This document shows, in pieces, positions 5,972 through 10,848 of a stretch of DNA of 10,848 nt. Made by a program: the position numbers and the translations under genes. Source of the stretch: Verrucomicrobiota bacterium (lineage in GTDB: Bacteria > Verrucomicrobiota > Verrucomicrobiia > Verrucomicrobiales > DEV007); contig JAHDIL010000025.1 in the NCBI GenBank assembly GCA_020630835.1, forward strand, positions 1 to 10,848. The letters are read 5' to 3'. How positions within the stretch are numbered: position 1 is the first letter of the stretch; each line of letters opens with the position of its first letter. Below the pieces are notes generated by a model, which saw only the letters and a list, made by a program, of their open reading frames with translations, made no database searches and was not told where the DNA came from.

Positions 5972-7824
5972 TGACGTTTCATTTCTCTCTCGGAACCGCG
6001 TGCAAAGCAGGCGGATTCGAGAGAGTTTTTCTCATTCTTAATCCATTTTTCATTCCACGTCTCATAGCCAAGCAGTTTCTCGTGCCACGGAATCAACCGT
6101 GCGGTCCTATGGCGTTTGAGAGCGTGTTGGTCAGTCTCCATGGTTATCTCCATAAACCAGTGCAGTTCCGATACCGGCACAACGGTGACTCCATTCAGTT
6201 CATCGTGCAGGCAGAAGCTGAAATGATGTCGCTGATCAAGACGCAAATCTATGCGAGCTACCCAGACGCCGAGAGCCGGAATGTGACTCCATCAGAATCA
6301 GATAAGAGCAGAGCTTCTCTACAGAACGTTTCATCCTGCTATCTGCACCTTGCAGCACCTCCCATTTTCCCTCTAAAACGTTCGGAACAGTTTGTTGAGC
6401 GAGGGGATCGATTTATTGATCCTCTCGCTGGGAGCCTGAGCGCTTTGCGCTCGGGCGATGAACTCGGATTCACGGTTCGGGCTATTTCGAATAGCTGGAA
6501 CCGCCGAGCCGCGCGATCCCAGTCGCTGCTGCTGGCACAGCAGGGGCGGCAGCGCGGTGCATTTTTGGCGCGGGCGTATGCTTGGGCGACACTGCCGGGC
6601 AGAGAGTGGCAGTATTGGCTGCGATCTCCGATCGGTTTCCTTGCGCGGAGTTGCTGGCTCGTTGGGCACAACGAGACAGGGGCGCAGCGCGAGACAGAGC
6701 CACACACTACCGGCTCCCACACGCAAGAAACTATGGCCAGTGCGGTCTTTGATACGCTGAGTCGGCCAGCCTTTCTGTTCGAATTAGAAATCAAAGTCCG
6801 TGGCACGAAGAAGCATCTGAGAACGCAGAAATTGGAGCGAGTGGCAGGCACCTATCAGGTGTATGCCGCCGCCCACTTGAACCGACTGGAGAAAGGACCG
6901 ACCGGGCATAATCGAAAGGCGAAGAAAGCCGCAATGATCCTCAGTAGTGAATGTCTTGCAACCCTGTTACACTTCCCCACTGAAACAGCGGACGTGCCCA
7001 ATCTCGAATGGGTTGAGAGCCGACAGCTTGCGCCGCCCATACTCACGGAGCCCGATAATCCATGGCAGCTCGGGCAGGTCCGATTTCGAGAGGATAATGC
7101 TCCTATTGGTCTTTCACTGAATGATCGCTGCCGACATCTCTACATCATCGGGAAAACCGGGGTGGGAAAATCAACACTCATCGAGCATCTGATCCACCAA
7201 GATCTGACCCACAATCGGGGCCTCGCCCTCCTCGATCCACACGGCGACTTAGTCGAGCGGGTGTTGGCTTTTGCGCCTTCCCACCGGACCAATGACATCA
7301 TCGTGTTTGACCCGTCGGACCGAGCCTTTCCAGTCGGGTTGAATCCGCTGCATTCGTCAGCGGAGGTAGAGAGTAGCTTGGTTGTGTCCGGCGTCATCTC
7401 TGTCTTCAAGAAACTGCATCAGGATTCCTGGGGGCCGCGCTTGGAGCACTTTCTGCGAAACGCCTTGCTGAGCCTGGTGGAGTCTCCCGGAACCACTTTG
7501 GTGGGACTGAACCGAATCTTTGTCGATGATGACTATCGAGACTCTATACTCTACCACGTCGACGATCCTCACCTTTTGTCTTTTTGGGAAACAGAGTTTG
7601 CCACGCTCCAGCCCCACAAGCGGGCCGAAGTCATTGCCCCGATTCAGAATAAGGTAGGGCAATTCCTCGCTTCACGAATGATCCGAAACGTCCTAGGCCA
7701 AGCAAAGCCCAAATTTGATCCACGATTGGTCATGGATGAGGTGAATATCTTGCTGGCCAACCTGAGCTCGGAGAAGACTATTCAACGATGCTCGGATCTC
7801 TGCTGGTCACACAGATTCAGATAA
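5971..7824 (+). pseudogene. VirD4/TraG-like DNA-translocating ATPase, N-terminal fragment (frameshifted)
   Basis: The product in this frame is 617 residues. It corresponds to the N-terminal and nucleotide-binding half of a type IV coupling-protein-like ATPase, which pumps DNA at the inner membrane during conjugation. FLVPRNQPCGPMAFESVLVSLHGYL (about 36-60) and YASYPDAE fit the N-terminal region of this family. Walker A is GKTGVGKST (394-402) and Walker B is LALLDPHGD (Asp422). After VNILLANLS (ending near residue 599, nt 7767) the frame runs into 18 unrelated residues and stops at 7824, whereas the family continues with a segment found in another frame from 7770. No transmembrane helices are obvious, as in soluble members of the family. 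The start overlaps the primase stop. As sequenced, the product lacks the DEFQNF motif and is probably inactive. Confidence 0.82.
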
Positions 7825-8309
7825 GCGCCATGAGTCGAGCCAATCAGCCGGAGTCAGAACGACGAGACTTTGCGCTCTACGTCGATGAGTTCCAAAACTT
7901 CGCGACGGACTCTTTTGCCGAGATCCTTTCCGAAGCGCGGAAGTTCCGTCTCTCGCTAGTAATGGCACACCAATACCTTGATCAATTACCGAAGGAATTA
8001 GCCGCCGCTGTTTTCGGGAACGTTGGATCGATCATGAGCTTTTGCGTTGGCGCATCGGATGCGGAGGCACTTTCCGAGCAGTTTGCTCATCCCAAACTCA
8101 CGCCAGAGGATTTTCAGCACCTCCAACGCTCCGAGGCACTGTGCCGGGTGATGCAAGGTGGCCAGACGTCTCCCGCTTTCTCGGCAAGCACGAGTGATCC
8201 ACTCGAACCCGTGTCATACAATCGGTCAGAAACTATCAAAGCTGTCTCTCGGCAGCGCTACGGCGTCGAACGAGCTGAGATAGAGCTTCGGTTGTTAAGA
8301 CGTGGATAA
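7770..8309 (+). pseudogene. VirD4/TraG-like DNA-translocating ATPase, C-terminal fragment (frameshifted)
   Basis: This is the continuation of the ATPase in the second frame, 179 codons to the TAA at 8309. It opens GEDYSTMLGSLLVTQIQ, which is the expected family sequence directly after NLS plus about four residues, then LYVDEFQNF (the conserved DEFQNF acidic motif), ILSEARKFRLSLVMAHQY (a sensor-type Gln) and a C-terminal region ending in RRG. The only ATG in this frame near the junction is at 7788, inside conserved sequence, so independent initiation would give a fragment without Walker A. Joined with the upstream part the protein would be about 780 residues, a normal length for this group. 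Confidence 0.82.
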
Positions 8310-8366
8310 ATGCAAGCCGGTTGCTGAACCAGAGAGAGGTGACTATTTCTAAGTAGCTCCTGCTTA

Positions 8367-8588
8367 CTAACCTGCGGCAGCGTCTGGACTAATTATTTGG
8401 TTGAGCTTTTGTTTCAGCTCACTGAACTCGCTCTCATTGATGTAATCTTTGGGAGGCTTCCCATCGAAAAACTCATTTTTTTGGGCTTTCCATTCTTCGA
8501 ATGCTGACTCTGAGTCAAAAAATGAGTAAAAAATTTGCTCGATTTCTTCTTTGGTTTCCGGTTGCTGAGGTAATTCATGTGTTCTCAT
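8367..8588 (-). CDS. Small acidic hypothetical protein
   Basis: From the ATG ending at 8588 it encodes 73 residues; a GTG two codons upstream is also possible. The protein is strongly charged and acidic, probably all helical (TKEEIEQIFYSFFDSESAFEEWKAQKNEFF, SEFSELKQKLNQII), with Phe/Tyr-rich faces and no membrane segment. It lies convergent to the ATPase gene and divergent from the 8780 gene pair, with 191 bases between the divergent starts. No family recognised. The composition is that of a genuine small soluble protein, and the stand-alone position next to a regulated pair would fit an accessory or antitoxin-like role, but nothing shows this directly. Confidence 0.6.
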   Translation of the reverse strand: MRTHELPQQPETKEEIEQIFYSFFDSESAFEEWKAQKNEFFDGKPPKDYINESEFSELKQKLNQIISPDAAAG

Positions 8589-8609
8589 GCACACACTTTA
8601 CCACGTGAA

Positions 8610-8652
8610 GAAAAATTTTTCCAGTTAATATACAATTGACCATCGCAATTGA
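8610..8652. promoter_or_regulatory. Possible operator elements in the divergent intergenic region
   Basis: A 12-bp palindrome GAAAAATTTTTC (8610-8621) is followed by two direct copies of CAATTGA, at 8633-8639 and 8646-8652, 13 bases apart. They lie between the divergent 8588 and 8780 starts. Such spacing suggests a protein site, but the region is AT-rich and chance is possible. Confidence 0.3.
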
Positions 8653-8767
8653 TTAAGGAATCAGAAATATCGATCAAATCGGAGAGTCAAGTCTATGAAA
8701 TTTCCAAAAATTGCAAAATTATCTCGACAAAACCGGCCGCAGAGGATAATTTTTAAAAGTTCTTTAC

Positions 8768-8773
8768 AAGGAG
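8768..8773 (+). promoter_or_regulatory. Ribosome binding site of the 8780 gene
   Basis: AAGGAG lies six bases before the ATG at 8780. It is the clearest Shine-Dalgarno sequence in the window and fixes this start. Most transfer genes here have none, so the pair that follows uses a different translation style. Confidence 0.75.
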
Positions 8774-8779
8774 CATTAT

Positions 8780-9304
8780 ATGGCACGAATACTAATTTAC
8801 AGATCCACCATTAATGGAGAAACGGATGATAGGTCTTTCAAAGGAAGCTGCATCGCTAACGAATGGTTTGGAGCCGCTCAGGGGTTGGAAACTATTGTTG
8901 GGAACAGCAATCTGAAAAGAGCTGACCACTCCGTTAAGGCGAGAGCAGAGGCGCTACATCAAGAAGGCAGCGCTATGGGAAACTTGTCGAGCCTCCATAA
9001 ACTTGTGATTGGATCGTTCAAATATTTACAACTGGTTGAATTAAAGATCGAACCCCATCCTGAATGTGACTTTCTATCGGTCCATGACTTCAATGAGCTT
9101 AGTATCCGGCTTGGCTGTTTGAATAATTCTGAGAACGAACCAAAGGGCTTTATGAAAGAAGTTGGTGAACGAGCCTTTTCCAATCCGACGATTGCGGGAT
9201 TCTTCATCCACAATGTTCCTAAGCACGTGGTTTTTGATTCCGTAGCCTTCCTAGGTCGAGTTTCTATAGGAAGCCACGAACATGGATACCTTGAAGGCAT
9301 TTAA
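8780..9304 (+). CDS. Hypothetical protein, first gene of a two-gene cargo unit
   Basis: A 174-residue protein with a strong ribosome binding site. I recognise no family. It is soluble by appearance, without signal peptide or membrane segment. The N-terminus (MARILIYRSTINGET) could be a beta strand; the middle (ARAEALHQEGSAMGNLSSLHKLVIGSFKYLQLVEL) is helical; the C-terminal part (NPTIAGFFIHNVPKHVVFDSVAFLGRVSIGSHEHGYLEG) is rich in His and beta-type residues. No Walker, HNH, PIN or PD-(D/E)xK motif could be pointed to. Eight bases separate it from the next gene, so they form one transcript. Its base composition is more AT-rich than the transfer genes, which suggests separately acquired cargo. 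Confidence 0.7.
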   Translation: MARILIYRSTINGETDDRSFKGSCIANEWFGAAQGLETIVGNSNLKRADHSVKARAEALHQEGSAMGNLSSLHKLVIGSFKYLQLVELKIEPHPECDFLSVHDFNELSIRLGCLNNSENEPKGFMKEVGERAFSNPTIAGFFIHNVPKHVVFDSVAFLGRVSIGSHEHGYLEGI

Positions 9305-9312
9305 GCGCTTTT

Positions 9313-9846
9313 ATGATGTCTGAGCATCGACAAGATGATTTAAAAAGAGAGATTTGCGGGAAGCTTCTCTTTCTAAACGATCTAGACAGCCTTCATCAGA
9401 TTCAATCGCTAACGCAAGGGCTAATATCCGCGTTAGAATTAATAGCTGATCACGCTTCTATACAAGATTATACCGGGAAGGGCGATGTAAAAACCCTAAA
9501 GAACTCCCTGAGAGTTCTTAGTGAAGACCAAGAATTAAGCGGACCTGACAATGCTTTATTGGCATGTTTTATCTATTTCCTTCAATCAACGAACGACCCG
9601 GAAATGGATGCAAATACGATAAATGTTATCCTTGGATCTAATGGAAAAAATGTAGCGAATATCACAACAACTGTAAATTCCCTTATTCGAAAGAACCAGC
9701 TAGAGAAAACAGATCGGCCAGATACAGATGACAAGCGGAAGCATGGGAAGTTTCGGCTCACCGAGACAGGAAAAAAGGATGCAATCAAAATTGTCAAAAA
9801 GGCAAAATTGCAAAATGAATCAGAGTCGTACGAGGAACGGCAATAG
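9313..9846 (+). CDS. Hypothetical protein with C-terminal MarR-like winged helix
   Basis: A 177-residue protein; ATG at 9313 or 9316. The N-terminal half is helical with no recognised family. From about residue 80, DNALLACFIYFLQSTNDPEMDANTINVILGSNGKNVANITTTVNSLIRKNQLEKTDRPDTDDKRKHGKFRLTETGKKDA looks like a winged-helix DNA-binding domain: a helix-turn-helix followed by a basic wing of the MarR pattern (R-x-D..DDKR then LTETGKK). The C-terminal tail is Lys/Glu-rich. It is probably a DNA-binding regulator or effector working with the protein encoded just before it. No good ribosome binding site is seen, so translation may depend on the upstream gene. The winged-helix call is by eye. Confidence 0.68.
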   Translation: MMSEHRQDDLKREICGKLLFLNDLDSLHQIQSLTQGLISALELIADHASIQDYTGKGDVKTLKNSLRVLSEDQELSGPDNALLACFIYFLQSTNDPEMDANTINVILGSNGKNVANITTTVNSLIRKNQLEKTDRPDTDDKRKHGKFRLTETGKKDAIKIVKKAKLQNESESYEERQ

Positions 9847-9880
9847 AGTGCAGAACCCCGGATGCCCCGTCATCTAGCGT

Positions 9881-9900
9881 AGGATATGCTGGGATATCCT
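9881..9900. terminator. Weak stem-loop between the convergent 9846 and 9953 gene ends
   Basis: AGGATAT (9881-9887) and ATATCCT (9894-9900) make a 7-bp stem with a 6-base loop, between two convergent genes where a shared terminator would be expected. There is no T-run on the plus-strand side and the stem is only partly GC, so termination is uncertain. Confidence 0.3.
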
Positions 9901-9952
9901 CGAAGTCTTCCCATTTTGTAATGGTATCGGTATTCCCAGCAGCCGGAAGTTA

Positions 9953-10405
9953 CTAAATGGCGTTATTCAAAATCTCCAGAGCAATCTTGCGTTCCTCCGC
10001 AGGAAGCGAAAGCACTTTCTCCAATTGGGCCACCTTGTCACTCCGGCCCTCACCAACCGATTTGATCGAATTTCGGCTCCCGTGCTGAACGACGTTTGTG
10101 TTGTGATCCCCGGTCGATTGAAGTTTCGATCCGGTGCTGTTGTGTGCAGGTCGCAACAAGTCCATCGCGTTCATTTCTAGGAGATCTGCAATTTTTCCAA
10201 CTTCTGAGAGCGTGAGTTGATAGTTCTCATTTTTAAACAGCTTGCTCCCATGATAGGCGATGCGAGTCACATTCGGCGTTTTGTAGCCAAGGTGTCTGGC
10301 AAGACGGGCGTAGCTGATTTGGTTTTCTGTCATGTAGTCTTTGAGCAAATTGAGGATGTGTTGCTCATTGAACTGGTTCTTTGATGTATCCATGATTTTC
10401 ATCAT
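9953..10405 (-). CDS. XRE-family (Cro/CI-type) transcriptional regulator
   Basis: A 150-residue regulator counted from the ATG ending at 10405; a later ATG ending at 10393 is also possible. The frame also extends to an ATG ending at 10447, but those 14 extra codons are made of the shared regulatory motif, so I exclude them. The HTH domain covers residues 15-85 (ILNLLKDYMTENQISYARLARHLGYKTPNVTRIAYHGSKLFKNENYQLTLSEVGKIADLLEM). A Gly/Asn/His-rich linker (97-118, STGDHNTNVVQHGSRNSI) joins it to a C-terminal helical tail (DKVAQLEKVLSLPAEERKIALEIL) that probably mediates dimerisation. No Ser/Lys peptidase pair of a LexA/CI cleavage domain is present. The motif at its own start is shared with the promoters of both transfer units, so I infer it is the element's master repressor and represses itself. 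Confidence 0.85.
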   Translation of the reverse strand: MMKIMDTSKNQFNEQHILNLLKDYMTENQISYARLARHLGYKTPNVTRIAYHGSKLFKNENYQLTLSEVGKIADLLEMNAMDLLRPAHNSTGSKLQSTGDHNTNVVQHGSRNSIKSVGEGRSDKVAQLEKVLSLPAEERKIALEILNNAI

Positions 10406-10419
10406 AGTGATTTCGCTGA

Positions 10420-10447
10420 ATTTGTAAAAATTTAGGGAAATTTGCAT
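10420..10447. promoter_or_regulatory. Operator site A at the start of the XRE regulator gene
   Basis: Contains TTTAGGGAAATTTGCA (10431-10446), identical to 4223-4238, and the 28-base span aligns to 4658-4685 at 24 of 28 positions by eye. On the minus strand it reads TGCAAATTTCCCTAAATT, a match to the shared motif, and it lies 15 to 42 bases before the preferred ATG. This is the expected place for an autoregulatory operator. Confidence 0.65.
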
Positions 10448-10541
10448 CGGTCAGATCAGAAATCCCGCTCCAATACAGGCCCCTTCGAAGCGCTCCAGAT
10501 TGATTTGCATTCGCTCAAAAAATCAGCACGATGAAATCGTT

Positions 10542-10553
10542 CCCGTAGGTCAT
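10542..10553 (+). repeat. tRNA-derived 12-mer, direct copy 1
   Basis: CCCGTAGGTCAT, identical to the 3' anticodon stem, variable loop and start of the T-stem in the tRNA-Thr fragment at 10647-10658 and to 10759-10770. It is followed by CATGG/CCATG (10551-10555 and 10561-10565) forming a small hairpin that loosely imitates a T-arm. There is no tRNA sequence on either side. Confidence 0.6.
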
Positions 10554-10634
10554 GGACTCGCCATGGCAGAATTCTCACCTTACCGAAGGAAACTCGCTCC
10601 CAGACTGGCAATCCGCCAGCTAAAAGAGCCGATT

Positions 10635-10684
10635 GCGGGTTTGTAACCCGTAGGTCATCGGTTCGACTCCGATAGGTGGCTCCA
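10635..10684 (+). tRNA. Partial tRNA-Thr(UGU), 3' part only: probable attachment site of the integrated element
   Basis: From 10635 the sequence folds as the 3' part of a tRNA: anticodon stem GCGGG/CCCGT (10635-10639, 10647-10651) with loop TTTGTAA (anticodon TGT, Thr), variable loop AGGTC, T-arm ATCGG-TTCGACT-CCGAT (10657-10673), 3' acceptor strand AGGTGGC, discriminator T and encoded CCA (10682-10684). The matching 5' acceptor strand GCCACCT and a normal D-arm are absent; upstream GCTAAAAGAGCCGATT only loosely recalls a D-stem. Such 3' tRNA ends are the usual duplicated core at tyrosine-recombinase attachment sites, with crossover in the anticodon region. So this is probably the end of the element distant from the intact tRNA gene. 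It is unlikely to give a functional tRNA. Confidence 0.78.
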
Positions 10685-10689
10685 GAAAA

Positions 10690-10704
10690 CCAGTCACAGA
10701 CTGG
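10690..10704. other. Short stem-loop after the tRNA fragment
   Basis: CCAGTC (10690-10695) and GACTGG (10699-10704) form a 6-bp stem with a 3-base loop, followed by ATTAACG. It could end a tRNA-type transcript or be part of a recombinase site; there is no clear T-run. A related CCAGACTGG is at 10600-10608 on the other side of the tRNA fragment. Confidence 0.4.
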
Positions 10705-10741
10705 ATTAACGAGAATTTTGCATAGTGAAAATGGTCACTCC

Positions 10742-10770
10742 ATGACCTACGGGCTCTACCCGTAGGTCAT
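10742..10770. repeat. 12-bp perfect inverted repeat made of the tRNA-derived 12-mer
   Basis: ATGACCTACGGG (10742-10753), loop CTCTA, CCCGTAGGTCAT (10759-10770). The right arm extends as CCCGTAGGTCATCGG (10759-10773), identical to 10647-10661 in the tRNA fragment. The left arm is the only inverted copy. It is either a strong hairpin or a symmetric recombinase or factor site next to the attachment core. Confidence 0.75.
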
Positions 10771-10773
10771 CGG

Positions 10774-10848
10774 CTATGTCTGAAATTCTCCACCGGCACC
10801 GGCAGTTCTGCGAACACTCGACTGTGTTCAAGGGCAACACTCAACGAA
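10774..10848. other. Right edge, no feature seen
   Basis: The last 75 bases contain CACCGGCACCGGC (10791-10803) and no ORF, tRNA arm or motif copy that I can support. If the attachment core is at 10635-10684, this may be the start of flanking chromosome or of a neighbouring element. Confidence 0.3.

Noticed and set aside
7759..7824. Programmed frameshift in the ATPase gene
   Set aside because: No slippery heptamer or downstream pseudoknot is visible and the conserved residues between NLS and GED are missing, which points to deletion.
8698..8725. Fifth copy of the shared motif near ATTTCCAAAAATTGCAAAAT
   Set aside because: Similarity is limited to general AT-richness; the TGCAAATTT core and its spacing are not kept.
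10406..10447. N-terminal extension of the XRE regulator to the ATG ending at 10447
   Set aside because: The 14 added codons consist entirely of the shared regulatory motif found also in non-coding positions at 4220 and 4658, and they add nothing to the HTH domain.
10611..10684. A complete functional tRNA-Thr
   Set aside because: No 5' strand pairs with AGGTGGC at the right distance and the D-arm region has the wrong length and sequence; only the 3' part from 10635 folds.
10542..10773. CRISPR-like array from the repeated 12-mer
   Set aside because: Only 12 bases are repeated, spacing is unequal (105 and 112 bases), one copy is inverted and all derive from tRNA sequence.

Overview
The window looks like accessory DNA from an unidentified bacterium of roughly balanced GC content. 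It holds one end of an integrated conjugative or mobilisable element, next to a polymorphic-toxin locus. I could not assign a lineage. The only host-type sequence recognised is the 3' part of a tRNA-Thr(UGU) gene near the right edge. That is the usual footprint of a tyrosine-recombinase attachment site, but no integrase lies in the window.

Left, 1-2198: the C-terminal 591 residues of a polymorphic toxin, made of a helical region, an intein-like Hint domain ending in His-Asn, and an LHH-type HNH/ENDO VII nuclease tip. It overlaps by ATGA a gene for a SUKH-like immunity protein. From 2199 to 2892 there is a gene-poor stretch with a duplicated 13-mer and one doubtful minus-strand ORF.

Centre, 2893-8309: two divergent transfer/replication units. 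On the minus strand lie a replication-relaxation family gene and then a DUF3768 gene. On the plus strand lie a CHC2/TOPRIM primase-like gene and then a VirD4/TraG-type DNA-translocating ATPase overlapping it by one base. The ATPase gene is broken at 7767-7770, and the pattern fits a loss of about 10 nt. The replication-relaxation gene has no ATG, GTG or TTG start that would include its full conserved N-terminus.

Right, 8310-10848: a small acidic minus-strand ORF, a plus-strand pair of unrecognised genes (the second with a MarR-like winged helix), a minus-strand XRE-family regulator, and then the tRNA-Thr fragment. The fragment sits among three direct copies and one inverted copy of a 12-mer taken from the same tRNA.

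The most interesting new signal is a shared AT-rich motif with consensus TGCAAATTTMYCKAAATT. Two copies in inverted orientation lie in front of the replication-relaxation gene (4220-4261), one lies in front of the primase gene (4658-4686), and one lies at the start of the XRE regulator gene (10420-10447). I infer that the regulator controls itself and both transfer/replication units, so this would be the life-cycle switch of the element. An alternative reading is that the 4220-4686 pair are iterons of an origin between the two divergent units.
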